A stretch of DNA of 41,488 nucleotides from Castellaniella sp041675725 (GTDB lineage: Bacteria; Pseudomonadota; Gammaproteobacteria; Burkholderiales; Burkholderiaceae_B). The stretch's first letter is position 1; every line of letters starts with the position of its first letter. Where the stretch lies: positions 1 through 41,488 of the forward strand of contig NZ_JBAYTI010000023.1 of the NCBI RefSeq assembly GCF_041675725.1. The letters run 5' to 3'. The position numbers were made by a program, and so were the translations under genes. The notes under the pieces were generated by a model. The model was not told where the DNA came from. It made no database searches and saw nothing but the letters and a program-made list of their open reading frames with translations. Of this stretch, positions 9,101-15,994 are shown piece by piece.

Positions 9101-9214
9101 GCGTTCCAGGTCGCCTTCGCTTTGGTAGCCTTCAGCAACCTTCCACTCTTTGACGTACCTGTCGAGCACGATGAAATTGTTCGACTCGGCGATGGGCTTG
9201 ATGTACTCAACCAT
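6113..9214 (-). CDS. hsdR: Type I restriction enzyme, endonuclease/translocase subunit HsdR
   Basis: This is the motor and nuclease subunit (1033 residues) of a type IC system, near the length of EcoR124I HsdR. The N-terminal PD-(D/E)xK nuclease has D152 (in YDITVLV) and E166-x-K168 (in VQVELKKRG). The SF2 translocase has Walker A TTGSGKT at 309-315, the DECH box at 409-412, FTGTP at 435-439, and TGFDAP and QAYSRTNRI further on. The C-terminal helical domain for binding the methylase core is present. ATG 9214 is preferred because AGGAG lies 7 bp upstream. The start overlaps the last 8 bp of prrC, which implies coupled translation. No disruption was seen. Confidence 0.95.
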   Translation of the reverse strand: MVEYIKPIAESNNFIVLDRYVKEWKVAEGYQSEGDLEREFIQDLANQGYEYLPGLRTLLDLLANVREQLQTLNSVQFSDGEWARFVETWLDKPSDGIVEKTRKIHDDYIHDFVFDDGRIQNIYLLDKKNIARNKVQVIKQFEQTGSHANRYDITVLVNGLPLVQVELKKRGVAIREAFNQVHRYSKESFNSEHSLFRYLQLFVISNGTDTRYFANTTQRNKNSFDFTMNWAQADNSPIKDLKDFTATFFQKHTLLNVLLTYSVFDVGNTLLVMRPYQIAATERILWKIKSAYQAKHWSSTEGSGYVWHTTGSGKTLTSFKAARLATELEFIDKAFFVVDRKDLDYQTMKEYQRFSPDSVNGSDSTAGLKRNLDKDDNKIIVTTIQKLNNLMKSENDLPIYGKQVVFIFDECHRSQFGEAQKNLKKKFKRFYQFGFTGTPIFPQNALGADTTASVFGRELHSYVITDAIRDEKVLKFKVDYNDVRPQFKAIESEQDEKKLSAAENRQALLHPDRIREITQYILNNFRQKTHRLQAGAKGFNAMFAVSSVDAAKLYYQAFKTLQKDSDKPLRVATIFSYAANEEQDAVGDIADEGFEVSAMDSSAKEFLSAAVADYNVLFKTSFSVDSKGFQNYYRDLAKRVKEQDVDLLIVVGMFLTGFDAPTLNTLFVDKNLRYHGLIQAYSRTNRIFDATKTFGNVVTFRDLEQPTVAAITLFGDKNTRNVVLEKSYAEYMEGFTDVVTGEARRGFKDVVNELEQRFPDLANIVKESDKKAFAKLFGEYLRVENVLQNYDEFASLKALQDIDTSDPQAVEDFKAERYLSDEDLAVLQEIHIPADRKIQDYRSTYNDIRDWLRREKASAEKEKSSIDWDDVVFEVDLLKSQEINLDYILELIFEKNKKTKDKVALIEDVRRVIRASLGNRAKESLVVDFINQTDLDGLGDKASVIEAFFSFAQAEQQREAQELINDEALNAEAARRYISSSLRREFASENGTELNALLPKMSPLNPEYLTKKQSVFQKIAAFVEKFKGVGGHV

Positions 9215-10382
9215 TTTGGCGCTCCTGCTGCCAATATCCATAGTTGTTCAGGTTTCTAAGCAGCAGCCCAACCATCTCTTGCTCAGGCGGTGTCGGTTCT
9301 GCAATCTCTTCGTTGGACAGGGTATTGTGGGGATAGAAATTCATAACCCTGCTGGCGTAAGCTTTTTTATCGCCCGGCAGCAGATCAGACCAGCTTCGGT
9401 ACCCAAGAAAGTTGGCGGTCTTTTCATAAAGATTACGCAGCAGCGCAAAATGGTAGCGCTGCACGCCGTTTGTATCGACAGCCTGCTCAATAAGTTTTTT
9501 AATGTGTAGGTGATACGAAAAGATTTTGTTTGAATCACCTTTCTTTTCCTCAAGCACAAATGTGCCATCATCCAATCGACTCAAAATATACCCGCTCTTA
9601 GCATCGATCTCGTTGTAGAACACGTTGTAAAACAGTGGGCTATGGGTCGATACGATGAACTTGACATCCGATGTACTTGACTTGATCAACTGCCCTAGGT
9701 TTACGGCAAGCTGAATTAAGTGGTTCTCATCCAGTGAGCTGACCGGGTCATCAATGAAAACATATTCCATTTGATTGAATTGATCTATCTCTCGATCAGC
9801 GGGCTCAGCTACATTGAGCACGCCGATCACCTGCTCAAGCAGCGTATAGAAAATACTCCAGATGAAGTTACTTTCTTCGCCCTTCGATATTTTCAAGTTT
9901 CCCGAATGCGTCGCATCGCCACGCTCCATCGAGAAAGTGACTTCCGAGAAGGCTCTGACGGTGATCTCTTTATCATCTCTGTCTTTTTCTGTTCGCTCTG
10001 CATTAAAACGTGGAGTGAGTTTGTCGTTGGTGTAACGCTGAAAGGTCGTGATGATATTTTGGTCTTGACCTTGGTCCTTCAGCACCCAGTCCGTAAAAGT
10101 ATTCGGTTGGATTTTCAGCTTCGGGTCGGCGTCACTCTCCAAGTCATTGTCCCAATAGAACAGGTCTTCAGTGAAAGCGTTGTAATACAGGATTTTGTTG
10201 CGTGATAACTCAGGTGCATCGACTTCCTCATCGCCCTCTTCGCCATTGGCTTTGGGCGCAATCAGTTGCTTGAATTCACGCGACAGGCGCGTCTTCCCCG
10301 TGCCGTTGAAGGCATAGATCAGCTGCACTTTCTTGTTGCCGTCTTTCAGCTGCTGGGCGATTTCGGTCAGCGTCTTGCCCAT
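9207..10382 (-). CDS. prrC: PrrC-family tRNA anticodon nuclease
   Basis: The 391-residue product is closely similar along its length to E. coli PrrC (396 residues). It is a latent ribonuclease held silent by the type IC restriction complex. In E. coli the phage T4 peptide Stp releases it and it cuts tRNA-Lys beside the anticodon. The N-domain is an ABC-type NTPase: Walker A AFNGTGKT at 24-31, signature-like ISKGEESNFIWS at 165-176, Walker B YVFIDDPVSSLD at 207-218 and switch His in STHSP at 245-249. The C-domain has the anticodon-recognition stretch KKGDSNKIFSY at 280-290 and the nuclease triad R316, E320, H352, each offset by 4 from the published R320/E324/H356. It sits between hsdS (1 bp gap) and hsdR (8 bp overlap), as in the E. 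coli prr locus. It appears intact. Confidence 0.93.
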   Translation of the reverse strand: MGKTLTEIAQQLKDGNKKVQLIYAFNGTGKTRLSREFKQLIAPKANGEEGDEEVDAPELSRNKILYYNAFTEDLFYWDNDLESDADPKLKIQPNTFTDWVLKDQGQDQNIITTFQRYTNDKLTPRFNAERTEKDRDDKEITVRAFSEVTFSMERGDATHSGNLKISKGEESNFIWSIFYTLLEQVIGVLNVAEPADREIDQFNQMEYVFIDDPVSSLDENHLIQLAVNLGQLIKSSTSDVKFIVSTHSPLFYNVFYNEIDAKSGYILSRLDDGTFVLEEKKGDSNKIFSYHLHIKKLIEQAVDTNGVQRYHFALLRNLYEKTANFLGYRSWSDLLPGDKKAYASRVMNFYPHNTLSNEEIAEPTPPEQEMVGLLLRNLNNYGYWQQERQNG

Positions 10383-10383
10383 G

Positions 10384-11628
10384 TCATGCCCCTACCGCTT
10401 CCGGGTCGGGGAAGCTCAACAGCAGGTCGCGGTAATGCTCGTATTGCTTCTGGCGCAATTCGATCTCGCGGGGCAGGCCTTCGCTGGTGGAGTTGGTGAG
10501 GGCATCAAATTTGTCGAGGATGGCGACAATGCGTGCTTGTTCGGCGAGGGACTTTTCAGGGTCGTTCGCATAAGGAAGAGGGAGCTTGAAACTTTTGATG
10601 ATGCTTGAGTTCAGATCGCCTCTAGCACCTTGGCCTAGCGCCTTGATGTTTTCATAATTAAAACTTACCCAGTGAAATACATAGCGGTACAACGCCTTTT
10701 TGCTGTCAATCTCTAGGCAGCCGCAGTGCTGATTGGTGGTTAGTGGCATCTTGTTAATCGCAGATCTACCTGCGGTTGCACCAGATATTGCAACGATTAC
10801 GCAGTTCGCCGGAATCCACTTCGCCGCCGAACTGTCTAGCGCCGCCTGAGTAATTTTTACTTCGGTACTCTCAATATCTAAAAACTTGACCTCTTGGGTT
10901 CTTAGCCATGGAATATCACCGCCTTCGTAATACTCTGGCACACCTGCTTTTGGCGTTCCGCCTGAGTACCACTTCTTGATTACGTCCCCTAACGTCTTCC
11001 ACTCCACTTCCCCGTCTTCAAAACTCAACAACTGGTCGCGGTAGTGGTTGTATTGTTTTTTGCGGGCGGTAAGCTCGGTGGTCAGCTCGGTGGTCAGCTC
11101 GGTGAAGGCGTCCAGAATGCGGACGATTTCGGCCTGGATTGCCAGCGATTTTTTGGGGTTGTCTGGGCAGGGGATGGGAATGCTATATTCGAGGATCTTT
11201 GCTTTATCGCCGCGCGGCATCTTTGCCCCTTTGGCGTGCTGCATGTTGTAAGCAAAGAATTTTTCATCCGTGAGTATTTGGTGCAGATACCCGGAGCTTA
11301 ATGATGGATCGTTAGGGCGAATGACAAGCACGTCGCCATTTGTGCCGCCCGCCTGATCGGAGAGCCAGATTTTCTTTAGATAAGGTCGAATATTCCCAAT
11401 CAGTACATCTCCAGAGCGATACTCAATGTGGCGCCCCTCTGTGGGGACGTAACTTGAGTCGGTTTTGCCTGCCCGGTTCGGTAGCAAGTTATCAACGCCG
11501 ACATAGTTTCTTTTGTTGACCTGATTGGAGTCGATGCGCGTGCCCGAGTACTTGGCAACTTCCCCCAGGGCCTTCCACTCTACCGGCATCCCATCCAGCA
11601 GCTTTTTTAGAAAATTTACGCTGCTCAT
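10384..11628 (-). CDS. hsdS: Type I restriction-modification specificity subunit HsdS
   Basis: HsdS (414 residues) selects the bipartite DNA target. Two target recognition domains (about residues 15-160 and 208-355) alternate with two conserved helical spacers: KSLAIQAEIVRILDAF... near 160-203 and KSLAEQARIVAILDKF near 359-374. Each spacer ends in KQYxHYRDxLLSF. The central spacer carries three TELT units (176-187), the position where EcoR124-type enzymes have TAEL repeats that set the gap in the recognition site. The start overlaps the hsdM stop (ATGA) and the stop is one base before prrC. The two recognition domains are unlike each other, so the site should be asymmetric. The actual sequence recognised cannot be read from the gene. 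Confidence 0.94.
   Translation of the reverse strand: MSSVNFLKKLLDGMPVEWKALGEVAKYSGTRIDSNQVNKRNYVGVDNLLPNRAGKTDSSYVPTEGRHIEYRSGDVLIGNIRPYLKKIWLSDQAGGTNGDVLVIRPNDPSLSSGYLHQILTDEKFFAYNMQHAKGAKMPRGDKAKILEYSIPIPCPDNPKKSLAIQAEIVRILDAFTELTTELTTELTARKKQYNHYRDQLLSFEDGEVEWKTLGDVIKKWYSGGTPKAGVPEYYEGGDIPWLRTQEVKFLDIESTEVKITQAALDSSAAKWIPANCVIVAISGATAGRSAINKMPLTTNQHCGCLEIDSKKALYRYVFHWVSFNYENIKALGQGARGDLNSSIIKSFKLPLPYANDPEKSLAEQARIVAILDKFDALTNSTSEGLPREIELRQKQYEHYRDLLLSFPDPEAVGA
11072..11107 (-). repeat. 12-bp tandem repeat in the hsdS central spacer
   Basis: The unit AGCTCGGTGGTC (plus strand) occurs twice in perfect register (11,072-11,083 and 11,084-11,095), followed by a third degenerate unit AGCTCGGTGAAG. 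It encodes TELT-TELT-TELT in HsdS. EcoR124I and EcoR124II differ by one such 12-bp unit. Confidence 0.9.
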
Positions 11629-13181
11629 GCCTTGAGCTCCTCGCCGTCAATCTCCTCGACGATGGCATCAATTTCTTTTCGAAGCTGGTCGATCCTGGCG
11701 ACGGTGATTTTTAGCTCGGCATTGATCTGAACAATATCCACCATTTCGCGGTTATCTTTGGCTTTGACGTAGCTACTTACGGATAGGTTGTATTCTTTGG
11801 AAGCCACTTCCTCGAACGGTGCCGACTTGGCAAAGTGATCGATGTTTTCCTTGCTGTCGAACACCGACATGATTTGCTCGATGTGCAAGTCCAGCAGCAC
11901 GTTGTTGTTGGTTTCTTTCTTGAACAGGCTGCTAGCGTCGATGAACTGGGTGTTGGTGTTGGCCTTGTGTTTGGAAAGCACCAGAATGTTCACGGCAATG
12001 GTGGTGCCGAAGAACAGGTTTGGCGCCAGCGAAATGACGCTCTCGACATAGTTGTTGTCCACCAAGTATTGGCGGATCTTCTGCTCCGCTCCGCCACGGT
12101 AGAAGATACCGGGGAAGCAGACGATGGCGGCGCGACCCTTAGCCGAAAGGTAGTGCAGCGCATGCAGCACGAACGCGAAGTCGGCTTTGGACTTGGGTGC
12201 CAGCACGCCGGCCGGGGCAAAGCGGTCGTCGTTGATGAGGGTGGGGTCGTCGCCGCCGATCCACTTCACCGAGTACGGCGGGTTGGAGACGATGGCATCA
12301 AAGGGTTTCTCGTCGCCGAAATGCGGGTTCCGCAACGTATCGCCCAGCTGGATGTTGAACTTGTCGTAGTTGATGTTGTGCAGGAACATGTTCATCCGCG
12401 CCAGGTTATACGTGGTGTGGTTGAGTTCCTGGCCGTAAAACCCGTCTTCGATGATATGGGCATCGAAGTGCTTTTTGGCCTGCAGCAGTAGTGAGCCGGA
12501 ACCGCAGGCAGGGTCGTAGATCTTGTTGACGCTGGCCTGTTTGTGCATGGCCAGCTGCGCGATCAGCTTGGACACATTCTGCGGGGTGAAGAACTCGCCA
12601 CCGGACTTGCCGGCGTTGGCCGCATAGTTGGAGATAAGGAACTCGTAGGCATCGCCGAATAGGTCGATGTGATTACCTTCAAAGTCGCCGAAGTCGAGTT
12701 CGGCTACACGTTTGAGCACGGCGGCCAATCGGCTATTTTTGTCGGCTACGGTGTTGCCGAGGCGGTTGCTGGTGGTGTCGAAGTCGGCAAACAGACCTTT
12801 GATATCACGTTCTGATGGATAACCATTGGCAGAGCTTTCAACGGCGGCGAAGATGCGCGCCAAGTCGGTGTTCAGGCTTTCGTTGCTGTTGGCACCGGCG
12901 GCCACGTTGACGAACAACTGGCTGGGGTAGATGAAGTAGCCCTTGGTCTTGATGGCGTCGTCCTTGATGTCCGAAGTGATGACGCTGTCGGGCAACTTGG
13001 CGTACTGGATACTGTCGTCGCCGGCCTCGATGTAATTGGCAAAGTTCTCACTGATGAAGCGATAGAACAGAGTGCCGAGGACGTATTGCTTGAAATCCCA
13101 GCCATCGACTGCGCCGCGGACATCGTTGGCGATTTTCCATATCTGGCTTCGCAGGATGGCGCGTTGTTCGGTGCTGGTCAT
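11625..13181 (-). CDS. hsdM: Type I restriction-modification DNA methyltransferase subunit HsdM
   Basis: The 518-residue subunit makes N6-methyladenine with S-adenosylmethionine in the HsdM2-HsdS complex. The N-terminal HsdM domain (SQIWKIANDVRGAVDGWDFK, 12-31) is followed by GEFFTPQNVSKL, motif I DPACGSG at 223-229 and the catalytic NPPY at 300-303. The C-terminal helices (NAELKITVARIDQLRKEI) contact HsdS. ATG 13,181 has AGGAAG 8 bp upstream. It is the first gene of the leftward hsdM-hsdS-prrC-hsdR-rhuM operon, and methylation made first would protect the host when the island enters a new cell. The sequence is typical of the type IC family (EcoR124I, EcoprrI). Confidence 0.95.
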   Translation of the reverse strand: MTSTEQRAILRSQIWKIANDVRGAVDGWDFKQYVLGTLFYRFISENFANYIEAGDDSIQYAKLPDSVITSDIKDDAIKTKGYFIYPSQLFVNVAAGANSNESLNTDLARIFAAVESSANGYPSERDIKGLFADFDTTSNRLGNTVADKNSRLAAVLKRVAELDFGDFEGNHIDLFGDAYEFLISNYAANAGKSGGEFFTPQNVSKLIAQLAMHKQASVNKIYDPACGSGSLLLQAKKHFDAHIIEDGFYGQELNHTTYNLARMNMFLHNINYDKFNIQLGDTLRNPHFGDEKPFDAIVSNPPYSVKWIGGDDPTLINDDRFAPAGVLAPKSKADFAFVLHALHYLSAKGRAAIVCFPGIFYRGGAEQKIRQYLVDNNYVESVISLAPNLFFGTTIAVNILVLSKHKANTNTQFIDASSLFKKETNNNVLLDLHIEQIMSVFDSKENIDHFAKSAPFEEVASKEYNLSVSSYVKAKDNREMVDIVQINAELKITVARIDQLRKEIDAIVEEIDGEELKA

Positions 13182-13211
13182 ATAGTTCTTCCTGTTTCAG
13201 TTTTTTGGTTT

Positions 13212-13234
13212 GGCTCAAGCATGAGGCTTGAACC
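13212..13234 (-). promoter_or_regulatory. Inverted repeat in the hsdM leader
   Basis: GGCTCAAGC and GGCTTGAACC form a nine-pair stem with one G-T/C-A type mismatch and a short loop, 31-53 bp upstream of the hsdM start. In the hsd direction it is followed by A-rich, not T-rich, sequence, so it is not a standard terminator. It could be a leader hairpin or the operator of the winged-helix protein encoded upstream; neither role is shown. Confidence 0.45.
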
Positions 13235-13333
13235 AAGAAAATGGGGCATTGTCTTTACAGGCAACGCACGTAGCGATTTCTTGCCGAGCAGTTGTCCTTT
13301 CTGACGCATCGGCTCTCCTGATGTCCACGCTCA

Positions 13334-13651
13334 TCAATCCAGCACGACCAGAAACTCAGTCGCCAGCGCAGTCGGCTGAACATCCCGAACATTGCGCTGT
13401 AGCGAAACCAGGCCGTAATCCGCCATCATCCGCAGGGTACGCGACAGGTTCGGTACCTTGCGGCCGCTGAGTTCGGCCAGTTCGGTCAGGGACTTGGGTT
13501 GCTTGTCATGGATCAGGCGCAGCAGGCGGCGGTTGTCGTCTGAAAGTACTGCTGCCAGTGATGCCAGAGACGGAAACCAAATGCTGGGCGTTTCGCTTCC
13601 CTTTGGTGGCGAACCGTCTGGCTGTCGGATACCTACAATGCAGCGCTTCAT
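13334..13651 (-). CDS. Small winged-helix DNA-binding protein (HVO_A0114-like)
   Basis: This 105-residue protein has a clear winged-helix core: LSDDNRRLLRLIHDKQPKSL, then LTELAELSGRKVPNLSRTLR (recognition region, about 55-74), then MMADYGLVSL. It fits the HVO_A0114/MarR-like group, members of which I recall beside DUF6516 partners in toxin-antitoxin-like pairs. No partner gene is present here: upstream is the diverged repeat and downstream the hsdM promoter. It is on the same strand as the hsd operon and 152 bp ahead of it, so it could control restriction. That is inference from position only. A weak Shine-Dalgarno makes the start ATG 13,651 less certain. Confidence 0.75.
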   Translation of the reverse strand: MKRCIVGIRQPDGSPPKGSETPSIWFPSLASLAAVLSDDNRRLLRLIHDKQPKSLTELAELSGRKVPNLSRTLRMMADYGLVSLQRNVRDVQPTALATEFLVVLD

Positions 13652-13674
13652 GATCGCGAATCCAATGACACGTT

Positions 13675-13800
13675 GATTTACAATTATATCAGTCTCTGAT
13701 AATCATCGTCGATCATAAATGGCTGCTACAAAGGAAAAGACCGAGACAAGGGAATGGCTAAGGGGCAACGGCCCTACCCAAAAAAGGAAGAGGCCACCAG
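13675..13800 (+). repeat. diverged direct repeat, right copy
   Basis: This matches 2066-2216 in the same orientation. It has ACAATTATATCA, then TGATAATCATCGT, then a block at 13,745-13,799 about 80% identical to the left copy (shared AAGGGAATGG/CAACGG/CCTACCC/AAAAGGAA/CCACCA pieces). The plus frame encodes KGQRPYPKKEEAT against KGQRSYPEKEKTT on the left. It lies between the small winged-helix gene and the 3' end of the decayed integrase. Confidence 0.5.
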
Positions 13801-13814
13801 CGTCTCGGACAGAC

Positions 13815-14527
13815 TCACACCACCAGATTTGCCGACGGCGCCAGCCTGTCGATGTAATCCGACCACGCCTGCAACATCTCCCGCCGCTGTTCGGCATACT
13901 CGGCCCGGTTGTAGACCCCCCGCACGCCGCCGATGGTGTGGTTCAGCGCCTTCTCCACCACATCCGAAGGCCAGCCCTGTTCGTGCAGCAGCGTCGATGC
14001 GGTGCGCCGCAGGTCGTGGATAGTGAAGGCGGGGATCTCCTGCCCCTGCAATGACACCTTCAATGCCTGATTCAGTGCATTGTTGGCGAAGGGCTTGGCC
14101 AGGGTGCCACGGCCCGGCAATACCCAGATACTGCCGCTGGCGAGCGGCTTGAGTTCCTTGAACAGCGTTTGCGCTTGGGTGGATAGGTAGACGATGTGCG
14201 GCTTGCCGGTTTTGGAGTTTTCCACCGGGATGTGCCATTCACCTTCGTCCACATGCACATCCTTCCACTGCGCCAGCATCAGCTCGGACTTGCGCACCAG
14301 GGTCATCAGGATGAGCTGGAAGGCGATCCTGAACTGGCGACGGATGTTGGAGGTCTGCATGGCGCGCAGGAACTGCCGGATCTCGTCCAGCGTCAGCTTC
14401 TCGTACTTGCCATTCAGCCGGTAGCGCCAGACGACGCCTCCGGTCGGGAAGACCTCTCCACATACAGTCCCCGGTCGTCGGTGACCGTATCGGTCTTGTC
14501 CCCGGGCTTGAGCGCCTTGAGCGCAGG
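13815..14527 (-). pseudogene. int: Decayed P4-type tyrosine integrase
   Basis: Three kinds of damage are visible. First, the start is lost: an in-frame TGA at 14,530-14,528 precedes the N-terminal motif ALKPGDKTDTVTDDRGLYVE. Second, a 2-bp insertion near 14,454-14,455 shifts the frame just before VFPTGGVVWRYRLNGKYEKL. Third, about 150 codons (most of the core-binding domain) are missing near 14,390, joining KLTL directly to DEIRQFLRAM. The catalytic domain after that is well kept: Arg in LVRKSELMLAQW, the HDLRRTAS box and Tyr in GVYNRAEYAEQRREML. A whole P4 integrase is about 400 residues. The gene begins about 25 bp from the mnmE stop, as expected for an island inserted at the 3' end of mnmE. 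Confidence 0.85.
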
Positions 14528-14549
14528 TCAGTGGATCTCCTTGGACCCC

Positions 14550-14572
14550 GTCTCACTTCCCAATACAAAAAC
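14550..14572 (-). other. Possible island attachment site at the 3' end of mnmE
   Basis: The last codons of mnmE (SFCIGK and stop) directly adjoin the integrase remnant. The same end of mnmE (trmE) is the established insertion site of SGI1-type islands. I searched by eye for a second copy of the core TTTTTGTATTGGGAAGTGA within the window and found none, so the other att site would lie to the left of the window or has been lost. Confidence 0.35.
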
Positions 14573-15935
14573 TGGAAAATATCCGTCCCAGCAAGTCGTC
14601 GCTGCTGAATTCGCCGGTGATTTCCCCCAGTGCTTCATGCGCCAGGCGCAGCTCTTCGGCAAAGAGATCCAGCACCTGATCGCTCTGCGCCGCATGCCCC
14701 GCCGCCTGCACCAGGTGGCCCTGCGCCATTTCGAGTGCACGCACGTGCCGTGCGCGGGCCAGCCACGGCGACTCGGACCCCGGCGTCCAGCCGGCGATCT
14801 GCAGCAAGCGCCTGCGCAAAGCATCCAGACCTTCACCCGAGCGCGCGGACACCATCAGGACGTCGGCGCCCCCCAGCCGCTGCGTCGCCGCCTCCCGGGC
14901 GGCCTCGTCCAGCAGATCCACCTTGTTGAACACGTCCAGCACCGGAGTGCCAGCCGGCAGACGAGCCACGATCGCGGCATCCAGCGCATCCCCAGGCTGA
15001 CGCGCATCCTGCAGGTGCACGATCACCTGGGCGCGGGCGATCTCGGCCCAGGTGCGGGCGATGCCCAGGCGTTCCACCGGGTCATCCGTATCGCGCAGCC
15101 CGGCCGTATCCACCACGTGCAGGGGCACGCCCTCGATGTGAATGGCCTGCACCACCCGATCCCGCGTGGTGCCGGCGATGGGGGTGACGATGGCGACCTC
15201 GTCGCCCGCCAGCGCATTGAGCAGGCTGGATTTGCCTACGTTGGGCTGCCCGGCCAGCACCACGTGCAGCCCTTCGCGCAGGACCAGGCCGCTGCGTGCG
15301 GTACGCAGCACCTGCTGCAGATGGTCCAGGACGCCTTGCAGACGCTCGGCCGCCTGGTATTTTTCGAGAAAATCGATCTCTTCTTCGGGAAAATCCAGCG
15401 TGGCTTCCACCAGGGTGCGCAGTTCCACGATGCGCGCACTGAGTGCCTGGATTTCGGCGGAAAACGCCCCTGACAGCGACGCCATGGCGCTGCGGGCCGC
15501 GGCCAGTGAGCTGGCCTCGATCAGATCGGCCACGGCCTCCGCCTGGGCGAGGTCGAGCCGGTCGTTCAGAAACGCGCGCTGGGTATATTCGCCCGGCTGC
15601 GCCAGGCGCAAGCCCAACGCCTGCCCCCGAGCGAGGCAATCCTGCAGCACGCGCTGCAGCACTGCGGGCCCGCCATGGCCCTGGAGCTCGAGCACATCTT
15701 CACCCGTATAAGAATGCGGGCCCGGGAAGAACAGGGCGAGCCCCTCATCCATGACCTCGCCCTGGACATCGACGAAACGCAGGAAATGAGCGTGCCGGTC
15801 TGTCAGCGCCTGACCGCACAAGGCCTCGGCCCAGGGCCGCAGCCCCGTGCCTGAAATACGGACGATGCCGATGCCACCGCGACCCGGTGCGGTGGCAATG
15901 GCGATGATGGGATCCAGCGACGACGAAATGGCCAT
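14553..15935 (-). CDS. mnmE: tRNA uridine-5-carboxymethylaminomethyl(34) synthesis GTPase MnmE
   Basis: With MnmG this 460-residue GTPase modifies U34 in the wobble position of several tRNAs. The N-terminal folate-binding domain begins DPIIAIATAPGRGGIGIVR (8-26). The helical domain encloses a G domain with GQPNVGKSS at 229-237, TTRDR near 256-260 and NKVD further on. The C-terminal FCIGK (456-460) supplies the conserved Cys. It is the last gene of the rpmH-rnpA-yidD-yidC-mnmE set, and the decayed integrase follows 25 bp after its stop without altering the coding sequence. Its partner mnmG lies 21 kb away in this window. Confidence 0.97.
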   Translation of the reverse strand: MAISSSLDPIIAIATAPGRGGIGIVRISGTGLRPWAEALCGQALTDRHAHFLRFVDVQGEVMDEGLALFFPGPHSYTGEDVLELQGHGGPAVLQRVLQDCLARGQALGLRLAQPGEYTQRAFLNDRLDLAQAEAVADLIEASSLAAARSAMASLSGAFSAEIQALSARIVELRTLVEATLDFPEEEIDFLEKYQAAERLQGVLDHLQQVLRTARSGLVLREGLHVVLAGQPNVGKSSLLNALAGDEVAIVTPIAGTTRDRVVQAIHIEGVPLHVVDTAGLRDTDDPVERLGIARTWAEIARAQVIVHLQDARQPGDALDAAIVARLPAGTPVLDVFNKVDLLDEAAREAATQRLGGADVLMVSARSGEGLDALRRRLLQIAGWTPGSESPWLARARHVRALEMAQGHLVQAAGHAAQSDQVLDLFAEELRLAHEALGEITGEFSSDDLLGRIFSSFCIGK

Positions 15936-15994
15936 GCCGGCAGTCTAGCGCAGGTCGGCCGCCGGGGGGTGGCCAACCGCGCTGGCGAACCGCG

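Noticed and set aside
13201..13240. The inverted repeat upstream of hsdM as a terminator of the small winged-helix gene
   Set aside because: In the direction of transcription the stem is followed by an A-rich, not a T-rich, run, so it does not fit a rho-independent terminator.
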